Positions 17,861 through 27,930 of a stretch of 64,000 bases of DNA are shown here, one piece after another. Below the pieces are notes generated by a model. It ran no database searches, was not told the origin of the DNA, and saw only the letters and a list, made by a program, of their open reading frames with translations. The stretch lies in the NCBI RefSeq assembly GCF_040438925.1, contig NZ_CP159258.1:696001-760000 (forward strand). Reading direction: 5' to 3'. Made by a program: the position numbers and the translations under genes. The stretch's first letter is position 1; every line of letters begins with the position of its first letter. Source of the stretch: Pseudomonas sp. MYb327 (GTDB lineage: Bacteria > Pseudomonadota > Gammaproteobacteria > Pseudomonadales > Pseudomonadaceae).

Positions 17861-17876
17861 TGGAAGACTTCTTGCA
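17861..17876 (+). promoter_or_regulatory. Sigma-54 promoter of the flhA-flhF-fleN-fliA operon
   Basis: TGGAAGACTTCTTGCA keeps TGG, TTGCA and exact GG-N10-GC spacing. It lies 62 bases before the flhA start in the only sizeable gap (170 bases) between flhB and flhA. In Pseudomonas this operon is under FleQ and RpoN. Confidence 0.82.
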
Positions 17877-17937
17877 GTAGCGGCTCTGCGCCTGCAATTG
17901 GCGTCAAAAGTTTGCTTTAAAGAAACGGGGAAAACCG

Positions 17938-20067
17938 GTGGATCGCTCTCAGTTATTCAACACAGCTCGCACAAACGTTGCCGATTTGAGTCGGGGCAAT
18001 CTGGGCGTGCCGTTGTTGCTGCTGGTCATGCTGGCGATGATGATGTTGCCGGTGCCGCCGTTCCTGTTGGACGTGTTTTTCACCTTCAATATTGCCCTGT
18101 CGATTGTTGTGCTGCTGGTCTGCGTGTACGCCTTGCGGCCGCTGGATTTCGCGGTGTTTCCGACCATTCTGCTGGTGGCGACATTGCTGCGGCTGGCGTT
18201 GAACGTGGCGTCCACGCGGGTGGTGATGCTCCACGGTCAGGATGGTCATGCCGCTGCCGGTAAGGTGATTCAGGCCTTCGGTGAGGTGGTGATCGGCGGT
18301 AACTACGTGGTTGGTATCGTGGTTTTCGCGATTTTGATGATCATCAACTTCGTCGTGGTGACCAAGGGTGCCGGACGGATTTCCGAGGTGAGCGCGCGAT
18401 TCACCCTCGATGCGATGCCCGGCAAACAAATGGCCATCGACGCCGACTTGAACGCCGGCCTGATCGACCAGAACCAGGCCAAGTTGCGCCGGATGGAAGT
18501 GGCACAGGAAGCTGAGTTCTACGGCTCCATGGACGGTGCCAGCAAATTCGTTCGTGGTGACGCCATCGCCGGCCTGTTGATTCTGTTCATCAACCTGATC
18601 GGCGGTATGGCGGTGGGTATCTTCCAGCACGGCATGACCTTCGGTGATGCCGGCAAGGTTTACGCGCTGTTGACCATTGGTGACGGTTTGGTGGCGCAAT
18701 TGCCATCACTGTTGTTGTCCACGGCAGCGGCGATCATGGTGACCCGTGCTTCCGGCTCGGAAGACATGGGCAAGCAAATCAATCGCCAGATGTTCGCCTC
18801 GCCAAAAGCGCTGGCAGTGGCGGCGGGACTGATGGCAGTCATGGGCCTGGTGCCCGGCATGCCGCATTTCTCTTTTCTGACCATGGCGGCTCTGGCCGCT
18901 GGTGGAGCCTACCTGTTCTGGAAAAAGCAGAATGTGGCCAAGGTTCAAGCGCTGCAAGAGGTCAAGCGTCAGCAGGAACTGTTGCCTTCGCCGGCTCGCG
19001 CCCAGGAAACCAAGGAGCTGGGCTGGGATGACGTGACGCCAATCGACATGATTGGCCTGGAAGTGGGTTATCGCCTGATTCCGCTGGTGGACCGTAACCA
19101 GGGCGGTCAGTTGCTCGCGCGGATCAAGGGCGTGCGCAAGAAGCTGTCCCAGGACCTCGGCTTCCTGATGCCGACCGTGCACATTCGTGACAACCTCGAC
19201 CTGGCGCCGAGCGCCTATCGTCTGACCCTGATGGGTGTGATCCTGGCCGAGGCCGAGATTTACCCGGAGCGCGAGCTGGCGATTAACCCGGGGCAGGTCT
19301 ACGGCACGCTTAACGGCATAACCGCCAAAGATCCGGCTTTCGGCCTGGAGGCGGTCTGGATCGAAATCAGCCAGCGTTCGCAGGCGCAATCCCTTGGCTA
19401 TACAGTGGTCGATGCCAGTACAGTAGTGGCAACCCACTTGAACCAGATTTTGTACAAGCACTCCAGCGAGCTGATCGGCCACGAAGAAGTGCAGCAACTC
19501 ATGCAATTGCTGGCCAAAAGCTCGCCAAAACTGGCGGAAGAGCTGGTGCCGGGCGTGGTATCGCTGTCGCAGTTGCTCAAGGTGCTGCAAGCGTTGTTGG
19601 CCGAGCAAGTGCCGGTGCGCGACATCCGCAGCATCGCCGAAGCCATCGCGAACAACGCTGCCAAGAGTCAAGATACTGCCGCATTGGTGGCCGCGGTGCG
19701 CGTCGGCGTATCCCGCGCAATCGTCCAAAGCATTGTAGGCACTGAGTCGGAGCTGCCAGTTATCACGCTGGAGCCAAGGTTGGAACAAATATTGCTCAAT
19801 AGTCTGCAGAAGGCAGGACAAGGCTCGGAAGAGGGCGTTCTGCTGGAGCCAAGCATGGCTGAAAAGCTGCAGCGTTCGTTGATCGACGCCGCGCAGCGTC
19901 AAGAGATGCAAGGTCAACCGGTGATTCTGCTGGTGGCCGGTCCGGTTCGCGCGATGCTCTCGCGATTTGGCCGACTGGCAGTCCCGGGTTTGCACGTGTT
20001 GGCGTACCAGGAAATTCCTGACAACAAGCAAGTGACCATCGTTGCGACAGTAGGGCCCAACGGCTGA
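17938..20067 (+). CDS. flhA: Flagellar export gate protein FlhA
   Basis: Large export-gate subunit that forms the nonameric ring and couples proton flow to export. The N-terminal half (~25-345) has about eight membrane helices and the conserved FHIPEP-type cytosolic loop (GRISEVSARFTLDAMPGKQ, then MAIDADLNAG). The C-terminal ~360 residues form the soluble docking domain for chaperone-substrate complexes. The start is GTG at 17938 (MDRSQLFN). The 709-residue length is normal. It opens the operon with flhF, fleN and fliA. Confidence 0.97.
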   Translation: MDRSQLFNTARTNVADLSRGNLGVPLLLLVMLAMMMLPVPPFLLDVFFTFNIALSIVVLLVCVYALRPLDFAVFPTILLVATLLRLALNVASTRVVMLHGQDGHAAAGKVIQAFGEVVIGGNYVVGIVVFAILMIINFVVVTKGAGRISEVSARFTLDAMPGKQMAIDADLNAGLIDQNQAKLRRMEVAQEAEFYGSMDGASKFVRGDAIAGLLILFINLIGGMAVGIFQHGMTFGDAGKVYALLTIGDGLVAQLPSLLLSTAAAIMVTRASGSEDMGKQINRQMFASPKALAVAAGLMAVMGLVPGMPHFSFLTMAALAAGGAYLFWKKQNVAKVQALQEVKRQQELLPSPARAQETKELGWDDVTPIDMIGLEVGYRLIPLVDRNQGGQLLARIKGVRKKLSQDLGFLMPTVHIRDNLDLAPSAYRLTLMGVILAEAEIYPERELAINPGQVYGTLNGITAKDPAFGLEAVWIEISQRSQAQSLGYTVVDASTVVATHLNQILYKHSSELIGHEEVQQLMQLLAKSSPKLAEELVPGVVSLSQLLKVLQALLAEQVPVRDIRSIAEAIANNAAKSQDTAALVAAVRVGVSRAIVQSIVGTESELPVITLEPRLEQILLNSLQKAGQGSEEGVLLEPSMAEKLQRSLIDAAQRQEMQGQPVILLVAGPVRAMLSRFGRLAVPGLHVLAYQEIPDNKQVTIVATVGPNG

Positions 20068-20079
20068 GGGTAGTGGTTT

Positions 20080-21408
20080 ATGCAAGTTAAGCGTTTTTTC
20101 GCCGCCGATATGCGTCAGGCCATGAAGCTGGTTCGTGATGAGCTGGGCGCCGATGCCGCCATCATTGGCAACCGCCGCATCGCCGGTGGTGTCGAGCTGA
20201 CGGCTGCCCTGGATTACAAGCTGTCGGCGTTGGCCCCGCGCGTGCCGAACATGGAGCTCGAAGACGAGTTGCGCAAGACTCAGTCGCGGATCGTCACCGC
20301 CCAGGCCGAATTGAGCCTGCGAAGTGATGGCGAGAGCGACAATGCGACCAATCGCCAGTTGTTCGCCGGCCTGCCGCTGACCGCCGCCGAACCACTGATC
20401 GAACCGACCTACAGCGAGCCTCGTCGTCCTGCGCCAGCCCCGGCGCCTGCCTCCAGCGGTGTTGATCCACGGGCGTTCGACTCCATGCGTTCCGAACTCA
20501 ACAGCCTGCGCGAGCTGATGGAAGTACAGCTTGGCTCCCTGGCCTGGAATCAACTGCAGGGCAGCCGCCCGGCTCAGGCCAACCTCTGGCGCCGTTTGCA
20601 ACGCATCGGGCTGTCCGGCCCGTTGTCGCGGGATTTGCTCGCGCTGATTACCGATATTGAAGAACCTCGTCAGGCCTGGCGCATGTTGCTGGCGCATCTG
20701 GCGCGAATGATTGCCACGCCGGAAATTGAACCGCTGGAAGAGGGCGGCGTGATTGCCATGGTCGGCCCTGCCGGCATGGGCAAGACCACCACCCTGGCCA
20801 AGCTGGCTGCTCGTTACGTGCTCAAATACGGCGCGCAGAACATCGCGCTGGTGAGCATGGACAGCTTCCGCATCGGCGCCCAGGAACAACTCAAGACCCT
20901 CGGTCGGATTCTCAACGTATCGGTGACGCACGTCGATCCGGGGCAATCGCTGGTGCAGGCGCTGGATCCACTGCTGCGCAAGCGCGTGGTGCTGATCGAC
21001 ACCGCCGGCCTGCAGGCCAGCGATCCGGCGCTGCGCATGCAGCTCGAAAGCCTGGCCGGTCGTGGCATCAAATCAAAAAATTATCTGGTCCTGGCAACCA
21101 CCAGCCAGAAACAGGTTCTAACCGCCGCTTATCACAGTTACAAGCGTTGCGGGCTTGCCGGCTGCATTCTGACTAAACTGGATGAAACGGCCAGTCTGGG
21201 CGAGGTGTTGAGCCTGGCCATCAGTCATGAATTGCCAGTGGCCTACCTGACCGATGGCCCGCGGATTCCGGATGATTTGCATCTGCCGCGTCGTCATCAG
21301 TTGGTTAGCCGCGCCGTCAGCGTGCAAATGCAGGAAGAACCCAGCGAAGAAGCCATGGCTGACATGTTCGCTGACATCTACCACAGTCCGACCAAGCAGG
21401 TTGGCTGA
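20080..21408 (+). CDS. flhF: Signal-recognition-type GTPase FlhF (polar flagellum placement)
   Basis: SRP-family GTPase that marks the cell pole for flagellar assembly. Residues 1-~130 form the basic/variable N-terminal region with a Pro/Ala-rich stretch, followed by the N domain and the G domain. The P-loop is at ~229-236 (GPAGMGKTTT), with VSMDSFRIGAQEQL, DTAGLQASD and TKLDETASLGEV further on. With FleN it controls site and number of flagella. A 116-base gap containing a possible 35-codon ORF separates it from fleN. Confidence 0.96.
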   Translation: MQVKRFFAADMRQAMKLVRDELGADAAIIGNRRIAGGVELTAALDYKLSALAPRVPNMELEDELRKTQSRIVTAQAELSLRSDGESDNATNRQLFAGLPLTAAEPLIEPTYSEPRRPAPAPAPASSGVDPRAFDSMRSELNSLRELMEVQLGSLAWNQLQGSRPAQANLWRRLQRIGLSGPLSRDLLALITDIEEPRQAWRMLLAHLARMIATPEIEPLEEGGVIAMVGPAGMGKTTTLAKLAARYVLKYGAQNIALVSMDSFRIGAQEQLKTLGRILNVSVTHVDPGQSLVQALDPLLRKRVVLIDTAGLQASDPALRMQLESLAGRGIKSKNYLVLATTSQKQVLTAAYHSYKRCGLAGCILTKLDETASLGEVLSLAISHELPVAYLTDGPRIPDDLHLPRRHQLVSRAVSVQMQEEPSEEAMADMFADIYHSPTKQVG

Positions 21409-21415
21409 GGTAAAA

Positions 21416-21523
21416 ATGAATAGTTTTTGTACCTACATCGATGGTCTGCCATGCATTGTTCCGGTTGAGAACGCGCAGCCAGTAATGTGGCCTCCGTCTA
21501 TGCAAGACAAGGTAAAGAAATAA
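21416..21523 (+). CDS. Possible 35-residue peptide between flhF and fleN
   Basis: An ATG at 21416 with GAGG six bases or so upstream opens a 35-codon frame that ends TAA one base before the fleN ATG. The predicted peptide (MNSFCTYIDGLPCIVPVENA and 15 more residues) has two Cys and no known domain. It fills the whole flhF-fleN gap, so it could be a leader that couples fleN translation. It may equally be chance; no homologue is known to me. Confidence 0.35.
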   Translation: MNSFCTYIDGLPCIVPVENAQPVMWPPSMQDKVKK

Positions 21524-21524
21524 C

Positions 21525-22355
21525 ATGGGCAGCATGCATCCCGTACAGGTGATCGCGGTGACCGGCGGCAAAGGTGGCGTCGGGAAAACTAACGTGTCAG
21601 TGAACTTGTCCCTGGCTTTGGCTGAGCTTGGCCGGCGCGTCATGTTGCTGGACGCCGACCTGGGCCTGGCGAACGTCGACGTTCTGCTGGGACTGACACC
21701 CAAACGTACTCTGGCCGACGTGATCGAAGGCCGCTGCGAACTGCGCGACGTGCTGTTGCAAGGACCGGGCGGTATCCGCATCGTTCCGGCGGCTTCCGGC
21801 ACCCAGAGCATGGTTCACTTGAGCCCGGCGCAACACGCCGGTCTGATCCAGGCTTTCAGCGATATTGGCGACAACCTCGACGTGCTGGTGATCGACACCG
21901 CTGCAGGTATTGGTGACTCGGTAGTCAGTTTCGTACGCGCTGCGCAAGAAGTGTTGCTGGTGGTCTGCGACGAGCCGACTTCGATCACTGACGCCTACGC
22001 ATTGATCAAATTGCTCAACCGCGATTACGGCATGAATCGTTTCCGCGTCCTGGCCAATATGGCCCAGAGCCCGCAGGAAGGCCGTAACCTGTTCGCCAAA
22101 CTGACCAAGGTCACTGACCGCTTCCTGGACGTCGCCCTGCAATACGTCGGCGCTGTGCCGTACGACGAAAGCGTGCGCAAGGCCGTGCAGAAGCAGCGCG
22201 CGGTCTACGAAGCGTTCCCGCGTTCCAAGTGCTCGCTGGCGTTCAAGGCCATCGCCCAAAAGGTCGATACCTGGCCGCTGCCAGCCAACCCGCGCGGGCA
22301 CCTGGAGTTTTTCGTCGAGCGCCTCGTGCAACAAACGGCAGGACCCGTGCTATGA
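21525..22355 (+). CDS. fleN: Flagellar number regulator FleN (MinD/ParA-type ATPase)
   Basis: P-loop ATPase, also called FlhG, that binds FleQ and limits flagellar number. The deviant Walker A is near the N terminus (GGKGGVGKTNVS, residues ~13-24), followed by LDADLGLANVDVLLG and the MinD-like DTAAGIGDS. The 276-residue length is standard. The start MGSMHPVQVIAV matches the family, with a possible alternative start at the internal ATG (21534). The stop overlaps the fliA ATG. Confidence 0.96.
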   Translation: MGSMHPVQVIAVTGGKGGVGKTNVSVNLSLALAELGRRVMLLDADLGLANVDVLLGLTPKRTLADVIEGRCELRDVLLQGPGGIRIVPAASGTQSMVHLSPAQHAGLIQAFSDIGDNLDVLVIDTAAGIGDSVVSFVRAAQEVLLVVCDEPTSITDAYALIKLLNRDYGMNRFRVLANMAQSPQEGRNLFAKLTKVTDRFLDVALQYVGAVPYDESVRKAVQKQRAVYEAFPRSKCSLAFKAIAQKVDTWPLPANPRGHLEFFVERLVQQTAGPVL

Positions 22356-23092
22356 CGGCCAGCGGTTACAACCTCTACAAGAAGTCGGCGCGTGACGCGC
22401 AGTACGAGCTGATCGAGCGTTACGCGCCACTGGTCAAACGCATTGCCTACCACTTGCTGGCGCGCCTGCCGGCCAGTGTCCAGGTCGAAGACCTGATTCA
22501 GGCCGGGATGATCGGCCTGCTTGAAGTATCAACAAAATACGACGCCAGCAAAGGCGCGAGTTTCGAAACGTACGCGGGCATTCGAATCCGCGGCGCCATG
22601 CTCGATGAAGTGCGCAAAGGGGACTGGGCGCCACGTTCGGTCCACCGCAATACCCGGATGGTCAGCGATGCTATTCGCTCGATTGAAGCTAAAACCGGCC
22701 GTGACGCTAAAGATCACGAAGTTGCGGCCGAACTCCAATTGAGTCTCGACGATTATTACGGGATTTTGAACGACACCCTCGGCAGCCGATTATTCAGTTT
22801 CGACGATCTGTTGCAGGACGGCGAACACGAAGGGCTGCACGAGGATGGCGCGAGTGCTCATCTCGAGCCGTCACGCGACCTGGAAGATGAACGCTTCCAG
22901 GCGGCGCTGGCGGACGCGATTGCCAATTTGCCGGAGCGTGAGCGACTGGTGTTGGCGCTGTACTACGACGAAGAGTTGAATCTCAAGGAAATCGGTGAAG
23001 TCCTGGGGGTTAGCGAATCTCGGGTCAGCCAGTTACACAGCCAGTGCGCGGCCCGTTTGCGGGGGCGTTTGGGAGAGTGGCGAGCGCGCTGA
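22352..23092 (+). CDS. fliA: RNA polymerase sigma-28 factor FliA
   Basis: Sigma factor for late flagellar genes (flagellin, chemotaxis, anti-sigma FlgM). The 246-residue protein contains region 2 ([17 protein letters not shown] with the core-binding helix), region 3 and a region 4 helix-turn-helix ([20 protein letters not shown]). The ATG at 22352 overlaps the fleN stop (ATGA); a longer upstream frame inside fleN is rejected. A 6-bp hairpin (GCAGTG/CACTGC at 23095-23112) follows, without a T-run. Confidence 0.96.
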   Translation: MTASGYNLYKKSARDAQYELIERYAPLVKRIAYHLLARLPASVQVEDLIQAGMIGLLEVSTKYDASKGASFETYAGIRIRGAMLDEVRKGDWAPRSVHRNTRMVSDAIRSIEAKTGRDAKDHEVAAELQLSLDDYYGILNDTLGSRLFSFDDLLQDGEHEGLHEDGASAHLEPSRDLEDERFQAALADAIANLPERERLVLALYYDEELNLKEIGEVLGVSESRVSQLHSQCAARLRGRLGEWRAR

Positions 23093-23258
23093 AGGCAGTG
23101 TGGGGGCACTGCGACGTGGCTGGTGGGGTGTTGAACCGCGCCGGTCTCGATCCGTTGTACTCCAGACAGTCATCGAGTGCTTTGCCAGATTGATTGAAAT
23201 GGCGCGTCCAGGTGCTGGGCGCGTTTTAGTCTGCTTGGAGGTCGAATTGGACAAGAAC

Positions 23259-23630
23259 ATGAAAATCCTCATCGTTGATGACTTCTCAACGATGCGGCGG
23301 ATCATAAAAAACCTGTTGCGTGACCTTGGGTTCACCAACACGGTCGAGGCCGACGATGGCACCACGGCCATTCCGGTGCTCAACAGCGGGAGCATCGACT
23401 TTCTGGTGACGGACTGGAACATGCCTGGCATGACCGGTATCGATCTGCTGCGCCACGTGCGTGCCGATGAAAAACTCAAGCACTTGCCAGTGCTGATGGT
23501 GACCGCTGAAGCCAAGCGCGAACAGATCATCGAAGCAGCCCAGGCCGGTGTAAACGGCTATGTAGTCAAGCCCTTCACGGCCCAGGCGTTGAAAGAAAAA
23601 ATCGAGAAGATTTTCGAACGCATCGGTTGA
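23259..23630 (+). CDS. cheY: Chemotaxis response regulator CheY
   Basis: Single-domain receiver that carries the chemotaxis signal from CheA to FliM. The acidic pocket ([10 protein letters not shown]), phospho-Asp ([12 protein letters not shown]) and the conserved Lys ([14 protein letters not shown]) are all present in 123 residues. The ATG at 23259 gives the usual [11 protein letters not shown] start. A better-spaced GGAG precedes an in-frame TTG at 23247, which would add four residues. It lies 166 bases after fliA and starts the che gene run. Confidence 0.96.
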   Translation: MKILIVDDFSTMRRIIKNLLRDLGFTNTVEADDGTTAIPVLNSGSIDFLVTDWNMPGMTGIDLLRHVRADEKLKHLPVLMVTAEAKREQIIEAAQAGVNGYVVKPFTAQALKEKIEKIFERIG

Positions 23631-23649
23631 ACTGCGCCACGGGGGAGCT

Positions 23650-24438
23650 ATGGGGCATAACGAATCTTCGCAGGGCGATTTTGAATCGACCCTGAAAAAA
23701 CACGCCGTCGAACTGGTCGCGAGCCTTGAAAAAGGCAGGTTTGGCGATGCTGTGCAATTGATCCATGAGCTCAACCAGACCCGTGACCGCGGCCTGTATC
23801 AGGAAGTGGGCAAGCTCACCCGCGAGCTACATAGCGCGATCGTCAATTTCCAGATTGACCCGAACATGCCGCAAGCCGAGGAAGTGTCGCAAATCACCGA
23901 CGCCACCGAGCGTCTGGGGTATGTGGTCAAGCTGACCGAGGCTGCTGCCAACCGCACCATGGACCTGGTGGAAAACGCCACGCCACTGGTCAACAGCCTG
24001 GCTGACGAAGCCCAGGCGTTGAGCACGGATTGGGGACGGTTCATGCGCCGCGAAGTCGGCGCCGAAGAGTTCCGCGAACTGGCTCGGCGAGTCGATGGAT
24101 TCCTGGCACGCAGCAGCGCAGACAATCGCGCTGTGTCGAGCAACCTCAACGACATTCTGCTCGCCCAGGATTATCAGGACCTCACCGGTCAGGTGATCAA
24201 GCGTGTGACCCAACTGGTCACCGAAGTTGAAAGCAACCTGCTCAAGCTCGTGCTCATGGCCAGCCAGGTAGACCGCTTCGCGGGCATCGAACATGACCGT
24301 GAAGCGATGCTTGCAGAAAAAGATCCACAAAAACATCTCTCTCAGGGTGAAGGTCCGCAGATTCATGCCGATAAAAGAGAAGACGTTGTGTCCGGTCAGG
24401 ACGATGTGGACGATTTGCTATCCAGCCTGGGATTTTAG
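23650..24438 (+). CDS. cheZ: CheY-P phosphatase CheZ
   Basis: Dimeric helical phosphatase that removes phosphate from CheY-P and resets the motor. The catalytic Gln region is visible in LAQDYQDLTGQVIKRVTQLV. The extreme C terminus QDDVDDLLSSLGF is the CheY-binding peptide. The 262 residues are mostly helical, a usual length for Pseudomonas. A 47-base gap with a T-rich stretch precedes cheA. Confidence 0.95.
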   Translation: MGHNESSQGDFESTLKKHAVELVASLEKGRFGDAVQLIHELNQTRDRGLYQEVGKLTRELHSAIVNFQIDPNMPQAEEVSQITDATERLGYVVKLTEAAANRTMDLVENATPLVNSLADEAQALSTDWGRFMRREVGAEEFRELARRVDGFLARSSADNRAVSSNLNDILLAQDYQDLTGQVIKRVTQLVTEVESNLLKLVLMASQVDRFAGIEHDREAMLAEKDPQKHLSQGEGPQIHADKREDVVSGQDDVDDLLSSLGF

Positions 24439-24485
24439 ATTTTCAGGTTTTTTAGGTTTTTAGACCTGTTAGGAGCACACCATTA

Positions 24486-26744
24486 ATGAGCTTCGGCGCC
24501 GATGAAGAGATCCTTCAGGATTTCCTGGTTGAGGCCGGCGAGATTCTAGAGCAACTGTCCGAGCAACTGGTCGAGCTGGAAAGCCGACCGGATGATGCGG
24601 ACTTGCTCAATGCAATTTTTCGCGGTTTTCACACTGTAAAAGGGGGCGCCGGCTTCCTCCAGCTCAACGAGCTGGTGGAGTGCTGTCACATCGCCGAGAA
24701 CGTGTTCGACATCCTGCGCAAGGGTGAGCGTCGCGTCGACTCGGAATTGATGGACGTTGTTCTCGAAGCGCTGGACGCGGTGAACAGCATGTTCAGCGAA
24801 GTCCGCGAGCGCAGCCCGATCACGGCTGCCACACCTGAATTGCTTGCTGCCCTGGCACGTCTGGCCGAGCCGCAATCGGCTGACGAGGCCGCTCCTGCGC
24901 CTGTCGCTGAAGTGGTTGAAGCAGCCATTACCGAAAGCGAATCGGGTGACATCACCGACAATGAATTCGAACAGCTGCTGGACTCGCTGAACGCCGTCAA
25001 GGCCCAGGCCGAGGCGCCGGCGGATGCTCCTGCGCCAGCCAGCGATGCGGCGGCCAGCGACGAAATCACCGATGCCGAGTTCGAGTCGTTGCTCGACCAG
25101 TTGCACGGTAAAGGCCAGTTCGCCGTCGACGCGGTGGCCCCGTCGGCTGCACCAGCGGCGCCGCAAGCCCCGAAAGCGGCAGGCGACAGCTCCGACATTA
25201 CCGACGACGAATTCGAATCTCTGCTCGACCAGCTTCATGGCAAAGGCAACTTTGCTGTCGATGCGCTGGAGTCGGCCATCGCGTCGGTGCCGACGCCAGC
25301 GGCGCCTACCGCCGCCGCGGCCGGCAGCGATCTGATCACCGATCACGAATTCGAAGCGCTGCTCGACGAGTTGCACGGCAAAGGCAAGTTTGAAGTCGGC
25401 AGCGCCAGCGGTGCCAATGCTGCCGTTGCCGCGCCAGTGGCCAAGGCTGCTGCACCGAAACCCGTGGCCAAGGCGCCTGAGCCCAAAGCTGAAGCACCGA
25501 CACCCGCACCCGCTGCGGCGCCGGCGCCAGCTCGCGCACCCGCTTCGGCGCCGGCGGAAAAACCGGCCAGTGAAGCCGAGACCACTGTGCGGGTTGATAC
25601 CGCGCGTCTCGACGAAATCATGAACATGGTCGGCGAGTTGGTTCTGGTGCGTAACCGCCTGGTTCGCCTGGGTGCCAACAGCGCCGATGAGGCCATGTCC
25701 AAGGCAGTGTCGAACCTTGATGTGGTCACGGCCGACCTGCAAACCGCGGTCATGAAGACCCGGATGCAACCGATCAAGAAAGTTTTCGGGCGCTTCCCGC
25801 GCCTGGTTCGTGACCTGGCTCGCCAGCTCAAGAAAGAGATCAACCTGGAACTGGTCGGCGAAGAAACCGACCTCGACAAGAACCTCGTCGAGGCCTTGGC
25901 CGATCCGCTGGTCCACTTGGTGCGCAACGCGGTCGACCACGGCATCGAGTCGCCGGAAGAACGCGAAGCCTCGGGCAAGTCCCGCGGTGGCAAGGTGATC
26001 CTCGCAGCCGAGCAGGAAGGCGATCACATCCTGTTGTCGATCTCCGATGACGGCAAAGGCATGGACCCGAACGTCCTGCGTTCCATTGCGGTAAAACGCG
26101 GTGTGATGGACAAGGATGCGGCCGATCGCTTGAGCGATACCGAATGCTACAACCTGATTTTCGCTCCGGGCTTCTCGACCAAGACCGAGATCTCCGACGT
26201 ATCGGGTCGTGGTGTGGGCATGGACGTGGTGAAAACCAAGATTTCCCAGCTCAACGGTTCGATCAACATCTACTCGGCCAAGGGCCAGGGGTCGAAGATC
26301 GTCATCAAGGTGCCGTTGACCCTGGCGATCATGCCGACGCTGATGGTGATGCTCGGCAACCAGGCGTTCGCATTCCCGTTGGTGAACGTCAACGAGATCT
26401 TCCACCTCGACTTGTCGCGCACCAACGTGGTGGACGGCCAGGAAGTGGTGATCGTGCGGGACAAGGCACTGCCATTGTTCTACCTCAAGCGCTGGCTGGT
26501 CAGCTCCGCCGCTCATGAAGAGCAGCGCGAAGGCCATGTGGTGATCCTTTCGGTGGGCACTCAGCGAATCGGCTTTGTCGTCGATCAACTGGTGGGCCAG
26601 GAAGAAGTGGTCATCAAGCCACTGGGCAAAATGCTCCAGGGAACCCCGGGCATGTCGGGCGCCACCATCACCGGTGACGGTCGCATCGCGCTGATTCTCG
26701 ATGTTCCGAGCATGCTCAAGCGTTACGCCGCACGGCGTATTTGA
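24486..26744 (+). CDS. cheA: Chemotaxis histidine kinase CheA with repeated linker motifs
   Basis: Central chemotaxis kinase (752 residues). The P1 HPt domain carries the phosphorylated His49 ([11 protein letters not shown]). Between P1 and dimerisation domain P3 (~365, [19 protein letters not shown]) lies a long Ala/Pro linker with four copies of an ITDxEFExLLD motif, three extended by QLHGKG-like residues. P4 (HATPase: [15 protein letters not shown] and [10 protein letters not shown]) and a CheW-like P5 end the protein. No clear standalone P2 was identified. The repeats may be contact sites for CheY, ParP or the array. Confidence 0.96.
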   Translation: MSFGADEEILQDFLVEAGEILEQLSEQLVELESRPDDADLLNAIFRGFHTVKGGAGFLQLNELVECCHIAENVFDILRKGERRVDSELMDVVLEALDAVNSMFSEVRERSPITAATPELLAALARLAEPQSADEAAPAPVAEVVEAAITESESGDITDNEFEQLLDSLNAVKAQAEAPADAPAPASDAAASDEITDAEFESLLDQLHGKGQFAVDAVAPSAAPAAPQAPKAAGDSSDITDDEFESLLDQLHGKGNFAVDALESAIASVPTPAAPTAAAAGSDLITDHEFEALLDELHGKGKFEVGSASGANAAVAAPVAKAAAPKPVAKAPEPKAEAPTPAPAAAPAPARAPASAPAEKPASEAETTVRVDTARLDEIMNMVGELVLVRNRLVRLGANSADEAMSKAVSNLDVVTADLQTAVMKTRMQPIKKVFGRFPRLVRDLARQLKKEINLELVGEETDLDKNLVEALADPLVHLVRNAVDHGIESPEEREASGKSRGGKVILAAEQEGDHILLSISDDGKGMDPNVLRSIAVKRGVMDKDAADRLSDTECYNLIFAPGFSTKTEISDVSGRGVGMDVVKTKISQLNGSINIYSAKGQGSKIVIKVPLTLAIMPTLMVMLGNQAFAFPLVNVNEIFHLDLSRTNVVDGQEVVIVRDKALPLFYLKRWLVSSAAHEEQREGHVVILSVGTQRIGFVVDQLVGQEEVVIKPLGKMLQGTPGMSGATITGDGRIALILDVPSMLKRYAARRI
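24949..25410 (+). repeat. Four tandem-spaced ITD-EFE-LLD coding repeats in the CheA linker
   Basis: Copies begin near 24949, 25061, 25195 and 25332. Translated cores are [51 protein letters not shown] and [18 protein letters not shown]. Spacing is roughly 110-137 bases, with Ala/Pro-rich spacers. Each core would form a short acidic amphipathic helix, which suggests repeated peptide docking sites. Confidence 0.85.
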
Positions 26745-26793
26745 TTCTGGTGGAGCGGGGCGACTGAGCCTCGCTCCGTCTAACGGAGTGTTT

Positions 26794-27930
26794 ATGGCAG
26801 TCAAGGTCCTGGTGGTGGATGATTCGGGGTTTTTCCGCCGCCGCGTCTCGGAAATTCTTTCGGCGGATTCGAATATCCAGGTCGTTGGTACGGCAACCAA
26901 CGGCAAAGAGGCGATCGATCAGGCGCTGGCTCTCAAGCCCGACGTGATCACCATGGACTACGAGATGCCAATGATGGACGGCATCACCGCAGTGCGGCAC
27001 ATCATGCAGCGCTGCCCGACTCCGGTCCTGATGTTTTCTTCGCTGACCCATGAAGGCGCCCGGGTAACCCTGGATGCGCTGGACGCCGGCGCGGTGGACT
27101 TCCTGCCGAAGAATTTCGAAGACATCTCGCGCAATCCCGAGAAGGTCAAGCAACTGCTGTGCGAGAAGATTCTCAGCATCTCGCGCAGCAATCGTCGTGT
27201 CAGTGCCTACGCTGCCCCGGCTCCTGTCGCTGCCCAGGCCCCGGCCCCGACTCCAGCGCCTTCGAGCGTCAGCAGTTACAGCAACAGTGCGCCCGTACGT
27301 CCGGCTCCGACTCCAGTCCCGAGTCGTGCACCTGCGCACGCACCGTCGTCGCCAGCACCGAAACGCAAGGCTTACAAACTGGTCGCTATCGGCACGTCCA
27401 CGGGCGGTCCGGTTGCCCTGCAACGGGTGTTGACCCAGTTGCCGGCGAACTTCCCGACGCCGATCGTGCTGGTCCAGCACATGCCGGCAGCCTTTACCAA
27501 GGCCTTCGCCGAACGCCTGGACAAGCTTTGCCGCATCAGCGTCAAGGAAGCCGAGGATGGCGACATCCTGCGTCCGGGCCTCGCGTTGCTGGCACCGGGT
27601 GGCAAGCAAATGATGATCGATGGCCGTGGCGCGGTGAAAATCCTGCCGGGCGACGAGCGTCTGAACTACAAGCCATGCGTAGACATCACCTTCGGTTCGG
27701 CGGCCAAGACCTTTGGAGACAAAGTTCTGGCGGTGGTGCTGACCGGCATGGGCGCCGACGGTCGTGAAGGCGCGCGTCTGCTCAAGCAGGGCGGCAGCTC
27801 GATCTGGGCGCAGGATGAAGCCAGCTGCGTGATCTACGGCATGCCGATGGCCATCGTCAAAGCTGAACTCGCCGATGCGATCTACGGCCTCGACGATATC
27901 GGTCGGCATCTGGTCGAGGCGTGCATCTGA
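26794..27930 (+). CDS. cheB: Chemoreceptor glutamate methylesterase CheB
   Basis: Two-domain adaptation enzyme that removes methyl groups from chemoreceptors. The N-terminal receiver (~1-120) has [12 protein letters not shown] and the phospho-Asp in [14 protein letters not shown] Pro/Ala/Ser-rich linker leads to the methylesterase domain (~195-378) with [26 protein letters not shown] and [13 protein letters not shown], holding the Ser-His-Asp triad. The ATG at 26794 gives the standard start. The matching methyltransferase cheR is not in the window. Its stop overlaps motC by one base. Confidence 0.95.
   Translation: MAVKVLVVDDSGFFRRRVSEILSADSNIQVVGTATNGKEAIDQALALKPDVITMDYEMPMMDGITAVRHIMQRCPTPVLMFSSLTHEGARVTLDALDAGAVDFLPKNFEDISRNPEKVKQLLCEKILSISRSNRRVSAYAAPAPVAAQAPAPTPAPSSVSSYSNSAPVRPAPTPVPSRAPAHAPSSPAPKRKAYKLVAIGTSTGGPVALQRVLTQLPANFPTPIVLVQHMPAAFTKAFAERLDKLCRISVKEAEDGDILRPGLALLAPGGKQMMIDGRGAVKILPGDERLNYKPCVDITFGSAAKTFGDKVLAVVLTGMGADGREGARLLKQGGSSIWAQDEASCVIYGMPMAIVKAELADAIYGLDDIGRHLVEACI

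Noticed and set aside
18706..20946. 746-codon minus-strand frame opposite flhA and flhF
   Set aside because: It crosses two well-supported genes and has no recognisable motif or ribosome-binding site.
23093..23258. Sigma-28 promoter before cheY
   Set aside because: I looked for TAAA-N15-GCCGATAA and saw no acceptable match in the 166-base gap. Only a 6-bp hairpin after fliA was found.
24546..26906. 786-codon open frame on the minus strand opposite cheA
   Set aside because: It mirrors cheA codon structure, shows His/Gln/Arg-rich nonsense composition and no domain. Long antisense frames are common in high-G+C genes.
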